A DNA stretch of 64,000 bases from DASYKS01 sp035995205 (GTDB lineage: Bacteria > Acidobacteriota > Thermoanaerobaculia > Multivoradales > UBA5704), in NCBI GenBank assembly GCA_035995205.1, contig DASYKS010000014.1:1-64000 (forward strand). Reading direction: 5' to 3'. Position 1 is the first letter of the stretch. Each line of letters starts with the position of its first letter. Position numbers and translations under genes: made by a program. Of the stretch, positions 56,474 through 64,000 are shown piece after piece. Below the pieces are notes generated by a model. It had not been told where the DNA came from. It ran no database searches and saw nothing but the letters and a program-made list of their open reading frames with translations.

Positions 56474-57766
56474 GTGGACTTCTTGACGGATCTGCAGGAA
56501 CGCGGCCTTGTCCATCAGTTTTCGGCCCCCTCGGTGGAGGCTTGGCCGCGCCTGCCTCAGCGCTTGGCGCAGGGGCCGATCACCGCGTACATCGGCTTCG
56601 ACCCGACGGCTGCGAGCCTCCACGTCGGCAGCCTTCTTCAGATCCTGAACCTCGTTCGCTTGCAGCGCGCCGGCCATCGACCGATCGCGATCGTCGGCGG
56701 CGGAACCGGGCTGATCGGCGATCCGAGCGGGAAGGCGACCGAGCGCAGCATGCTGACCCTTTCCCAACTCGACGAGAACCTCCAGGGAATCCGGGCGCAG
56801 CTGGAACGCTTCCTGGATTTCTCCGGCCCGAACGGCGCTCTGTTGATCAACAACGCCGACTGGCTGTGCGGCCTCAATCTCGTGGACTTCCTGCGGGACG
56901 TCGGCAAGTTCTTTTCGGTGAATCAGATGATCTCGCGCGACTCCGTCCGCCAGCGGCTCGAAGGCCGGGAACAGGGGATCAGCTACACGGAGTTCAGCTA
57001 CGGCCTGCTTCAGGCCTACGATTTTCTCGTGCTCCTCGATCGCCATGGGTGCGAGCTCCAATTGGGCGGAAGCGACCAATGGGGCAACATCCTCGACGGC
57101 ACGGATCTCATCCGGCGCGTGCGCAACCGGCCCGCTTGGGGTCTGACCGCTCCCCTGGTCGTCAAGAGCGACGGCACGAAGTTCGGCAAGACCGAGTCGG
57201 GCAACGTCTGGCTCGATCCGGTCCTGACGAGGCCGTACTCGTTCTATCAATTCTGGTTGAATGCCGAAGACTCCGACGTCGGCCGCCATCTGAGGTTCTT
57301 CACGTTTCTCTCGCTGGAAGAGATCGCGGAGGTCGAGAGATCCTCGGCGGAACATCCGGAACGGCGCGAGGCGCAGCGGGCTCTCGCCTTTGAAGTGACG
57401 AAGATGGTCCACGGCGAGGCGGCCGCCGCCGCCGCGCGGCGCGCGTCCCAGGTTCTTTTCGAGGGCGGCGATCTACAGTCGCTTTCCGCCCAGGAGTTGG
57501 ACGATGCGTTCCTGGAGCTGCCGCACACGAAGCTCGAACGCGCCAAGCTCGGGACACGGGAGGCGACCCTCACCGCGTTGGTCGCGGAGACGGGCTTGGA
57601 GTCCTCCCGGGCGAAGGCGCGCACCGCCCTCCAAAGCCGGGCGGTCAGCCTGAACGGGCGGACTGAGGAAAGCGACCGCCCTCTGGAGGCCGCAGACCTC
57701 CTGGGCGGGCGCTACGCCTTCTTGCGTCGCGGCAAGAAGACCTACCACGTCGTCGAGGTGGTGTAG
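56474..57766 (+). CDS. tyrS: Tyrosyl-tRNA synthetase
   Basis: A 430-residue class I synthetase from GTG 56474 (AAGGAG upstream). HIGH-type motif HVGSL (50-54), tyrosine site GGGTGLIGDPSGK, QLGGSDQWGNI, and KMSKS-type KFGKT near 236. The C-terminal S4-like domain ends with SLNGRTEES. It charges tRNA-Tyr. It is separated by 4 nt from the upstream dehydrogenase gene, an apparent operon. Confidence 0.96.
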   Translation: MDFLTDLQERGLVHQFSAPSVEAWPRLPQRLAQGPITAYIGFDPTAASLHVGSLLQILNLVRLQRAGHRPIAIVGGGTGLIGDPSGKATERSMLTLSQLDENLQGIRAQLERFLDFSGPNGALLINNADWLCGLNLVDFLRDVGKFFSVNQMISRDSVRQRLEGREQGISYTEFSYGLLQAYDFLVLLDRHGCELQLGGSDQWGNILDGTDLIRRVRNRPAWGLTAPLVVKSDGTKFGKTESGNVWLDPVLTRPYSFYQFWLNAEDSDVGRHLRFFTFLSLEEIAEVERSSAEHPERREAQRALAFEVTKMVHGEAAAAAARRASQVLFEGGDLQSLSAQELDDAFLELPHTKLERAKLGTREATLTALVAETGLESSRAKARTALQSRAVSLNGRTEESDRPLEAADLLGGRYAFLRRGKKTYHVVEVV

Positions 57767-57834
57767 GCAGCGCGGCGCCTCCAAACCCAGGCCGATGGCC
57801 TCCGGTCGCAAGGCCCTCGGCGACTTGCCGCACC

Positions 57835-57940
57835 AGCCCTCACCCCCGATCCCTCTCCCGAAACGGGAGAGGGGAGAACAACAAAATCAATCTCACTTTG
57901 CTCCTCTCTCCCTTTGGGAGAGGGGCTGGGGGTGAGGGCT
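57835..57940. repeat. 106-bp palindromic element, copy 2
   Basis: Same length, ends (AGCCCTCACCCCCG... and complement) and inner CTCTCCC/GGGAGAG hairpins as the copy at 39476-39581, with a different central sequence. It lies between tyrS and argR and could act as terminator for tyrS. Confidence 0.88.
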
Positions 57941-57990
57941 GACGCGGCTGAGAACCTTGACGAGAGCCCTGCCCCCGGCCGGTTGACCTC

Positions 57991-58019
57991 TTGACTATTC
58001 ATGCAGCCTCATGCAGTAT
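57991..58019 (+). promoter_or_regulatory. Candidate argR promoter and operator
   Basis: TTGACT (57991-57996) and CAGTAT (58014-58019) are 17 bp apart. Between them CATGCAG occurs twice, 10 bp apart (58000 and 58010), overlapping the promoter as an ArgR operator would. The sequence does not match the E. coli ARG box closely. Confidence 0.4.
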
Positions 58020-58074
58020 CCGCCGCATTCTTTTTGCGCGCAAGCCTGTGCGCGCATCCCGCGGAGTTCCGACC

Positions 58075-58539
58075 ATGAGCCCTGAAGACGACCTGCACCG
58101 CGACCGACGCCGCGTGATCCTGGACGTGCTCCGCGCGCGCCGGATCGCGAACCAGCTGGAGCTGGTCGACCTGCTCGCCGAGCATGGGATCGAGGCGACG
58201 CAGTCGAGCGTCAGCCGCGATCTGCGGTTTTTGGGGGTCGCCAAGGTCGCCGGGCACTACATCGCCCCGACCGCGGAGACTCCCACGGGAGCGGATTTCG
58301 GGCCGATCGGCGGGTTCGTCCATGGTGCTCGGACGGCGGGTCCGAACCTGATCGTGCTTGAAACCGCGGTCGGCACGGCGCAGACGGTGGCGATCGCGAT
58401 CGACCGGGCCGGCTGGCCGGAAGTGGTGGGGACGTTGGCGGGCGACGACACGATTTTCGTCGCCACCGCCAACGCGCGGGATCAACAGCGGTTCCTTCGT
58501 CATCTGGACCTCTTGCGGGGAGGGGAAGATCATGCCTGA
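58075..58539 (+). CDS. argR: Arginine repressor ArgR
   Basis: A 154-residue protein from ATG 58075 (GGAG 9 nt upstream). N-terminal winged helix with QSSVSRDLRFLGVAKV, C-terminal arginine-binding trimer domain with ETAVGTAQTVAIAIDRAGWPEVVGTLAGDDTIFV, the conserved GDD at the ligand site. It represses arginine genes when arginine is high, including this operon. Its stop overlaps argG by 8 nt. Confidence 0.94.
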   Translation: MSPEDDLHRDRRRVILDVLRARRIANQLELVDLLAEHGIEATQSSVSRDLRFLGVAKVAGHYIAPTAETPTGADFGPIGGFVHGARTAGPNLIVLETAVGTAQTVAIAIDRAGWPEVVGTLAGDDTIFVATANARDQQRFLRHLDLLRGGEDHA

Positions 58540-59761
58540 TCTCGATTCGACACAAGGCGAGCCGATCGTCCTCGCGTTTTCCGGCGGGCTCGACACGTCC
58601 TACTGCATCCCCTGGCTCGCCGAGACCTATCGCCGGCCGGTGGTCACGGTCACCGTCGACACCGGCGGGCTGGATTCCGCGGCGGCCGACGAGCTGGCGG
58701 AACGGTCGCGCGCGCTTGGGGCCGTGGCGCACCATCGGATCGAGGCGCGGGCCGAATTCTTCGATCGGGTGCTCCGGTTCCTGATTCTCGGCAACGTCCG
58801 CCGCGGCCAGGTCTATCCGCTCTGCGTGGGGGCCGAGCGGTCGATCCAAGCGCAAGCGGTGGCACACGCCGCGGCCGAGCTGGGATCGCGCACGGTGGCG
58901 CACGGTTGCACCGCGGCCGGCAACGACCAGGTCCGGTTCGAGGTGGCGCTGCGGACGCTCGCGCCGGATCTCGAAATCCTCGCTCCGGTGCGCGACCATC
59001 CCCGGCCGCGCGCTTCGCAGGTCGCTTACCTTCAGGCGAAGGATCTGCCGATCCCGCCGTTCGGCGCCGCCTACTCGATCAACCGGGGGCTTTGGGGCAC
59101 GACGATCGGCGGCCGGGAGACACTGGGAAGCGAAGGGACGATTCCGGAGGAAGCTTGGGTGCTATCGCACGGCGCATTCGACAATCCGCGCCCGGACTCC
59201 CTTCACCGCCTCGGCTTCGTCCGTGGCATTCCGACCTCCTGGGACGGCGAGACGCTCGGCCCTGTCGAGCTGATCGAGCGGATCGAGCGCGAGGCCGCGC
59301 CGTATGCAATCGGCCGGGGTATCCACCTCGGCGACACGATCCTCGGCACCAAGGGGCGCGTGGCGTTCGAAGCGCCTGCCGCAGAGGTGTTGCTTGTGGC
59401 GCACCGGGAGCTGGAGAAACTCACGCTCACCGGACGGCAGCAACGGGTGAAAGAGAGCGTTGCGTCGACCTACGGCGACCTGGTTCACGAAGGGCAGCAT
59501 CTCGATCCGGTCTGCCGCGACATCGAGGCGCTGTTGCTCTCCTCCCAGGAGCGGGTGACGGGCGAGGTCCGGCTCCGTTTCCGGCCGGGCAACCTGTTCG
59601 TCGAAGGGGTCGTGTCGCCCTATTCGCTGCTCGCCGCCACCCGCGGCGTCTACGGCGAGGCGGCGGGGGAGTGGACCGCGGAGGATGCGCGGGGTCTGTC
59701 GCGCCTGGCGGCGTTGCCCGGGATGCTCCATCGGCGGGCCGGTTCGGAGGAGATCCAGTGA
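58532..59761 (+). CDS. argG: Argininosuccinate synthase
   Basis: A 409-residue enzyme joining citrulline and aspartate with ATP. N-type ATP pyrophosphatase loop AFSGGLDTS near residue 14, and CTAAGNDQVRFE and EAPAAEVLLVAHRELEKL in the family's synthetase domain. AGGGGAAG precedes ATG 58532. It overlaps argR by 8 nt and the next gene by 4 nt. Confidence 0.95.
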   Translation: MPDLDSTQGEPIVLAFSGGLDTSYCIPWLAETYRRPVVTVTVDTGGLDSAAADELAERSRALGAVAHHRIEARAEFFDRVLRFLILGNVRRGQVYPLCVGAERSIQAQAVAHAAAELGSRTVAHGCTAAGNDQVRFEVALRTLAPDLEILAPVRDHPRPRASQVAYLQAKDLPIPPFGAAYSINRGLWGTTIGGRETLGSEGTIPEEAWVLSHGAFDNPRPDSLHRLGFVRGIPTSWDGETLGPVELIERIEREAAPYAIGRGIHLGDTILGTKGRVAFEAPAAEVLLVAHRELEKLTLTGRQQRVKESVASTYGDLVHEGQHLDPVCRDIEALLLSSQERVTGEVRLRFRPGNLFVEGVVSPYSLLAATRGVYGEAAGEWTAEDARGLSRLAALPGMLHRRAGSEEIQ

Positions 59762-60843
59762 AAGCCGTGATTCTCGACAAGATCGCTTCGGTGACCAAGA
59801 CCTGCCGCTTGAAGCGCGAGGTGCTCACCAGCGCGGAGATTCCCTGCCGGGAGGGGATCGTGGTCGCCGTGCGCGTGCTCACCGACAAGACGACCTACAA
59901 CCAGATGGAGCTGCCGAGCGGGCGGATGGCTCTGGTGAAAAAGGGCGACGTGGTGGCCGGCGCGCTCGGCCACCGGCAGGCGCTGTTCGGATATTCCGGC
60001 CACCTGCCCGACCACCTGGTTCCGGGCGACCGGATTCAGCTGCTCAACATCGGCGGCGTGCTCGGAATCTGCGATTCGATCAATCCGGACCTCGGGCCGC
60101 CGTTCGATACGGAAGTGATCGGCGCCGTGCTCTCGTTCCCGTTCCTGGGCGAGCGGGTGGGCGTTCCGGCGCGGATCGGCGAACGGCCGCTCGACCTTTC
60201 GCCGCCGCTCGAAGTGAGCGACGTGCCGGTCATCGCTCTCGTCGGTTCGTGCATGAACAGCGGCAAGACCGCCGCGGCCTGTACGCTGATCCGCCACCTG
60301 ACCCACGCGGGATACACGGTCGACGGGTTCAAGGCGACCGGCGTCTCGCTCCGCCGCGACATCCTGGCGATGGAGGACGCGGGCGCCCGGACGACCGGCA
60401 TCTTCACCGACTTAGGCGTCGTCTCCACTTCGTCCGCGAACGCCGCCGCGGTCACCCGGACGCTGCTCACCCAACTCGCGGCGGGCAAGCCCGAGGCGAT
60501 CATGGTCGAGCTGGGCGACGGCCTGCTCGGCGCCTACGGGGTCGACGCGATCCTCGACGACGAGGAGGTGAAGAAAGCGTTCACCGCGGTGATCCTGGCG
60601 GCGAACGACCCCGTCGCCGCCTGGGGGGGCGTGCGCCTGCTGCGCGAGCGGTTCGGCGTCGAGCCGTTGGCGGTGACCGGACCGGCGACCGACAACCTGG
60701 TCGGCACCCGGATCATCGAAGAAACGGTCGGCGTGCCGGCGATCAACGCCCGCACCGAAGGAGAGCGCCTGGCGAAGCTGGTGCGCTCGCGCCTGATGCC
60801 GTACGACCCCGCGCGCCTCGCGGGAGGGGAGCTTGCGAGTTGA
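59758..60843 (+). CDS. P-loop protein of unknown function in the arginine operon
   Basis: A 361-residue protein from GTG 59758 (GGAGGAGA upstream). Residues 1-150 form a beta-rich domain I do not recognise (EGIVVAVRVLTDKTTYNQMELPSGR, HRQALFGYSGHLPDHLVPGDR). From 157 a P-loop domain starts: VIALVGSCMNSGKTAAACTL, GFKATGVSLRRDILAMEDAGA and VELGDGLLGAYGVDAIL. This layout recalls ATP-dependent ligase/synthetase or DgcN/DUF1611-like P-loop proteins. It overlaps argG and argC by 4 nt each, so it is part of the operon by design. A role in arginine synthesis, for example in an acetylation or activation step, is inference. Confidence 0.88.
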   Translation: MKAVILDKIASVTKTCRLKREVLTSAEIPCREGIVVAVRVLTDKTTYNQMELPSGRMALVKKGDVVAGALGHRQALFGYSGHLPDHLVPGDRIQLLNIGGVLGICDSINPDLGPPFDTEVIGAVLSFPFLGERVGVPARIGERPLDLSPPLEVSDVPVIALVGSCMNSGKTAAACTLIRHLTHAGYTVDGFKATGVSLRRDILAMEDAGARTTGIFTDLGVVSTSSANAAAVTRTLLTQLAAGKPEAIMVELGDGLLGAYGVDAILDDEEVKKAFTAVILAANDPVAAWGGVRLLRERFGVEPLAVTGPATDNLVGTRIIEETVGVPAINARTEGERLAKLVRSRLMPYDPARLAGGELAS

Positions 60844-61928
60844 TCACGTCGACCTTGGGGAACCACACGGCCCGTACCGTAGTGATCGGCGGCTCGGGTT
60901 ACATCGCGGGGGAGCTGCTCCGCCTACTCGCGGTCCATCCGTTCCTGCGCGACCTGGCGGTGATCTCCGAGAGCAAACCGGGCACCCGCGTCGAAGAGGC
61001 GTTTCCGCATCTCGAAGGGGCGTACCCCGATCTCAAGTTCCTCGGGGTCGATTCGCTGCCGCGGCTGTTCGCCGAGAACCAAACGGTCGCGGTGTTTTCG
61101 GCCGCGCCGCACGGCGCCTCGGCGAAGCGGGTCGATTCGCTGCTCGAAAACGCCGAGCACGCGGGCGCGCGGGTCCGCCTGGTCGACCTCTCGGCGGACT
61201 TTCGTTTTCCCGACGCCGGGCGGTACGAGCAGGTCTACGGCCATCCGCACGGCGCGCCGGGGCGGCTCGCGGAGTTCGTCTCCGCCGTGCCGGAGCACCT
61301 GGCCGCGGCGCCGCTCGGACGGGTCGCCCATCCCGGGTGTTTCACCACGTCGGTTTTGCTCGCCGCGGTGCCGCTCTTGAAGCTCGGGCTGATCGAGCCG
61401 CGCTTCACCGTAGTCGCGGTCACCGGAAGTACGGGCGCCGGGCGAACTCCCACCGCCACCACCCACCACCCGGAACGGCGGAGCAATCTGTTCGCCTACA
61501 ACCCCCTCGGCCACCGACACGAGCCCGAGATGCGGCTGCATGCGGGCACCGCCGCGGGCCAGCCGGTCGAAATCGCTTTCGTGCCGCAATCCGGACCGTA
61601 CGCCCGCGGCATCTACGCCACGATCCACGCCCGCCTGGCGCGGCCGGCCGATCTGGAGGAGGTGGTGGCGGGGGTCGCGAGTTTCTACACCGGCTCGCCG
61701 TTCATCAAAGTCGCCGCCGCGGGGGGCAAACCGCCGCGGTTGCAGGACGTCGTCGGCACCAACCGGGCGCTTCTCTCGTTCGCGCTGCGCGGTGAGGATT
61801 TGGTCGCGTTCTCGACGATCGACAACCTGGTGAAGGGGGCGGCCGGCGGCGCGGTCCAGTGGATGAACCGTCTGCTCGATCTGCCCGAGGTCGCGGGTTT
61901 GGCGCAGCCGGGGTTGGGCTGGATTTAG
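60840..61928 (+). CDS. argC: N-acetyl-gamma-glutamyl-phosphate reductase
   Basis: A 362-residue enzyme from TTG 60840, which overlaps the previous stop (TTGA); GGGAGGGG lies upstream. NADP fold VIGGSGYIAGELLRLL, catalytic Cys in AHPGCFTTS near 167, and TGSTGAGRTPT. It reduces acetylglutamyl phosphate to the semialdehyde, the third step of arginine synthesis. Confidence 0.95.
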   Translation: MITSTLGNHTARTVVIGGSGYIAGELLRLLAVHPFLRDLAVISESKPGTRVEEAFPHLEGAYPDLKFLGVDSLPRLFAENQTVAVFSAAPHGASAKRVDSLLENAEHAGARVRLVDLSADFRFPDAGRYEQVYGHPHGAPGRLAEFVSAVPEHLAAAPLGRVAHPGCFTTSVLLAAVPLLKLGLIEPRFTVVAVTGSTGAGRTPTATTHHPERRSNLFAYNPLGHRHEPEMRLHAGTAAGQPVEIAFVPQSGPYARGIYATIHARLARPADLEEVVAGVASFYTGSPFIKVAAAGGKPPRLQDVVGTNRALLSFALRGEDLVAFSTIDNLVKGAAGGAVQWMNRLLDLPEVAGLAQPGLGWI

Positions 61929-61946
61929 AGGGTGTTGCGGGACCCA

Positions 61947-62022
61947 GGGCAGGCACATGGGCCTGCCCCTACAGGATCGATCTTTCAGCGCCGGGCGTAG
62001 GGGCGGCCTTGCGTGGCCGCCC
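61947..62022. repeat. Double-hairpin dispersed repeat between argC and argD
   Basis: GGGCAGGC (61947-61954) pairs with GCCTGCCC (61961-61968) and GGGCGGCC (62001-62008) with GGCCGCCC (62015-62022). The facing CCTAC and GTAGG between them form a third pairing. This GTAGGGGC-type repeat is common between genes in many bacteria. It interrupts the otherwise overlapping operon and may attenuate transcription before argD. Confidence 0.8.
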
Positions 62023-62060
62023 TCGGAGCGGGAGAAACGGTGAGAGCAAAGGGGAGAGAA

Positions 62061-63281
62061 ATGGCGGAGGTTTTGGCGGCACCGACGGAGATCGTTTCCT
62101 CGGTCAATGCCGCGGCGGAAGAAGCCCGCTGGTTGCTGCCGGTCTACGCCCAGCTGCCGATCGAGCCGGTGCGCGGGGCGGGGGTTGTGCTGTGGACGCG
62201 CGACGGCCACGAGCTGCTCGATTTCTACGGTGGCCATGCGGTGGCTCTCCTCGGCTACGGCCATCCCCGGCTGCTCGAAGCGCTTGCCGCCCAAGCCGAG
62301 ACGATGTTCTTCCAGAGCAATCTGGTGCCGCTCGAAATCCGCGCCCGCGCGGCGCACGCCCTGGTCTCGTTTGCCCCCGCGGGATTGACCCGGGCGTTCC
62401 TGGTCAACAGCGGCGCCGAGGCGAACGAGAACGCGTTGCGCCTCGCGATCCGCCAGACCGGCCGCGGCCGGGTGGTCGCCCTGGAAGGGAGCTTCCACGG
62501 CCGCACCGCGGCGGCGGCGGCGGTCACTTGGGGCTCGGAGAAATGGGCCGGTTTCCCGTCGAACCCGTTCGAGGTCGAATTCGTTCCTGTAGGTGATCTC
62601 GACGCGCTCGAACGCGCGCTCACGCCACGCGGCGAGGTGGACTCCGGCGTCGCGGCGTTGATCCTCGAACCGGTGCAGGGGATGGCCGGCGCGGTCGATC
62701 TCGGCGCGGCCTATCTCGCCGCGGCGCGCGAGTTAACCCAAAAGGAAGGCGCGATCTTGATCTTCGACGAGGTCCAATGCGGCATGGGACGCACCGGGCA
62801 GCCGTTCGCGGCGCAGCTTCATGGCGTGACGCCCGATCTACTGACCACCGCGAAGGGCCTGGCGGGAGGCTTTCCGGCTGCCGCCGTGCTCGCTTCGGAT
62901 GCGGCGGCTGCGGGCTTGAAGAAAGGCGATCTCGGCACCACGTTCGGCGGCGGGCCGCTCGCCTGCGCTTTGATCGAGGCGACGATCGCCGCAATCGTTG
63001 AGGAGGATCTGCTCGCCCGGGTGCGCCGACTCTCCGCGCGGCTCCAGGCCGAATGCGTGGGGGGAGTGGTCACCGGAGTGCAGGGAGCGGGCTTCCTTCT
63101 TGGCCTGCGCTGCGCCCGGCCGGCGAAAGAGGTTCAGGCCGACTTGCTCGATCGCGGCCTTCTCACAGGCACCAGCGCCGACCCGCGGGTGCTGCGCCTG
63201 CTGCCGCCGCTGGTGCTCGAAGACGCCCACGTGGATGCGCTGGTCGCGGCGCTCCGAGAGTTGCCGGAGGGGTCCGCATGA
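62061..63281 (+). CDS. argD: Acetylornithine aminotransferase
   Basis: A 406-residue PLP enzyme from ATG 62061 (GGGGAG upstream). Motifs FLVNSGAEANENALRLA, EGSFHGRT, IFDEVQCGMGRTG and PLP Lys265 in TTAKGLAGGFP. It makes N-acetylornithine from the semialdehyde and glutamate. Its stop overlaps the carbamoyltransferase start (ATGA). Confidence 0.95.
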   Translation: MAEVLAAPTEIVSSVNAAAEEARWLLPVYAQLPIEPVRGAGVVLWTRDGHELLDFYGGHAVALLGYGHPRLLEALAAQAETMFFQSNLVPLEIRARAAHALVSFAPAGLTRAFLVNSGAEANENALRLAIRQTGRGRVVALEGSFHGRTAAAAAVTWGSEKWAGFPSNPFEVEFVPVGDLDALERALTPRGEVDSGVAALILEPVQGMAGAVDLGAAYLAAARELTQKEGAILIFDEVQCGMGRTGQPFAAQLHGVTPDLLTTAKGLAGGFPAAAVLASDAAAAGLKKGDLGTTFGGGPLACALIEATIAAIVEEDLLARVRRLSARLQAECVGGVVTGVQGAGFLLGLRCARPAKEVQADLLDRGLLTGTSADPRVLRLLPPLVLEDAHVDALVAALRELPEGSA

Positions 63282-64000
63282 AGCGCTTCGTCTCGCTCAG
63301 CGAGCACTCGCGCGAGGAGATCGGCGATCTGGTGGCGCTCGCCGGTTGGTTGGAGAAGCATCCCGACCCGGCGGCGCTCGCGCGCACTTTGCCGGGCAAG
63401 GTTCTCGGGCTGCTGTTCTTCAACCCGTCGCTCCGGACGCTGTCGAGCTTCCAGGCTGGCATGGCGCGGCTCGGCGGCTCGTGCTTCGTGATCTCGCCCG
63501 GCCAGGGGAGCTGGCAGTTGGAGACCCGCTCCGGGGTCATGATGGACGGCTCGGCGGCCGAGCACGTGCGCGAGGCGATCCCGGTGCTCGCCGGTTATGC
63601 CCACGCGCTCGGCATTCGGTCGTTCGCGGGCGGCACGGATCTCGAAGCCGACCTTTCCGACGCGACGTTTGCCGCGATGGCGGCGACGCTCGACGCGTCG
63701 TATCCCGTGCCTCTGATCAACCTGGAGTCCGCGATCGACCACCCGTGCCAGGCGCTCGGCGATTGGAAGACGCTCGACGACCTGGGGATTCCGGCGGGGG
63801 GCAAGCTCGTGCTCTCCTGGGCGCGGCATCCGAAGGCGTTGCCGCTCGCGGTGCCCGCCACCGTGGTGCAGATGGCCGCGGCGCGCGGCATGGACGTGAC
63901 CGTCCTTCGCCCCGAAGAGTACGCGCTGCCCGAGCCGCTGATGGCGCGCGCCCGCGCCGCCGCCGCGCTTTCGGGAGGACGTATCAACGAGACCGCGGAT
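63278..64000 (+). CDS. argF': N-acetylornithine carbamoyltransferase, partial
   Basis: The first 241 residues of a transcarbamylase, cut by the window end. Carbamoyl phosphate loop FFNPSLRTLSSF and HPCQALGDWKTL fit the acetyl/succinylornithine transcarbamylases of Bacteroidetes and Xanthomonas better than ordinary OTCase, and argD directly upstream supplies acetylornithine. In the loop the second Arg of the usual SxRTR is Leu. Product would be N-acetylcitrulline, deacetylated later by an enzyme not in this window. Confidence 0.87.
   Translation, partial: MKRFVSLSEHSREEIGDLVALAGWLEKHPDPAALARTLPGKVLGLLFFNPSLRTLSSFQAGMARLGGSCFVISPGQGSWQLETRSGVMMDGSAAEHVREAIPVLAGYAHALGIRSFAGGTDLEADLSDATFAAMAATLDASYPVPLINLESAIDHPCQALGDWKTLDDLGIPAGGKLVLSWARHPKALPLAVPATVVQMAAARGMDVTVLRPEEYALPEPLMARARAAAALSGGRINETAD

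Overview
The window is GC-rich and gene-dense. It looks like a chromosomal segment of a Gram-negative-type bacterium: it carries a TonB-dependent receptor, an alpha-2-macroglobulin/PBP1C pair and several lipoproteins. The mixture of an ECF sigma factor overlapping a Ser/Thr kinase-TPR protein, a class I lanthipeptide-type leader and arginine synthesis through N-acetylated intermediates fits Acidobacteriota, perhaps a Thermoanaerobaculia-like lineage. That placement is an inference from gene content, not from a 16S gene.

Layout. 1-1.1 kb: 3' end of 23S rRNA, 5S rRNA and an intrinsic terminator. 1.1-3.6 kb: an unknown small protein, an orphan cysteine-rich RiPP precursor and an alkaline-phosphatase-fold lipoprotein. 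3.56-3.86 kb: a large inverted-repeat element. 3.9-11.8 kb (minus): pbpC and a bacterial alpha-2-macroglobulin. 12-20 kb: a secreted protein of unknown function, a kinase/sigma pair, a PilZ-like protein and an OPT transporter with an internal insertion. 20.1-23.2 kb: a ParE-type toxin-antitoxin pair, a DUF1697 gene, an AbiEii-like nucleotidyltransferase with a small partner, and a 42-nt (2 x 21) tandem repeat array. 23.3-28.8 kb (minus): TonB receptor and two paralogous secreted proteins. 29-33.6 kb: an orphan RnfD/NqrB-like membrane protein, a DUF2330 protein, a tyrosinase and a stand-alone copy of the tyrosinase C-terminal domain. 33.7-40.8 kb: lepA, a two-component system, a carbamoyltransferase paralogue, a LON-domain protein and hemW.

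40.9-44.3 kb holds the strongest candidate for an undescribed system: three genes joined by 4-nt overlaps, encoding a CHAT caspase-like protease, an unrecognised protein and an LCAT-like lipase with an intact Ser-Asp-His triad. Its only good -10 box lies so close to the start codon that the mRNA may be leaderless.

45.5-50 kb is parE, a small ORF and parC. Directly after parC is a roughly 5 kb insert (a 21-nt repeat array and a metallophosphoesterase-NACHT STAND protein). Beyond it lies a decayed duplicate of the parC 3' end, so the insert looks like an island integrated at parC. 55-64 kb is an alanine-dehydrogenase-family enzyme, tyrS and an arginine operon, argR-argG-(P-loop unknown)-argC-argD-argF' (the last gene is cut by the window end). 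The P-loop gene overlaps both neighbours by 4 nt and may be an unrecognised part of arginine synthesis.

Several families of short palindromic dispersed repeats sit in the gaps. One 106-bp family is present twice and abuts the hemW start codon.
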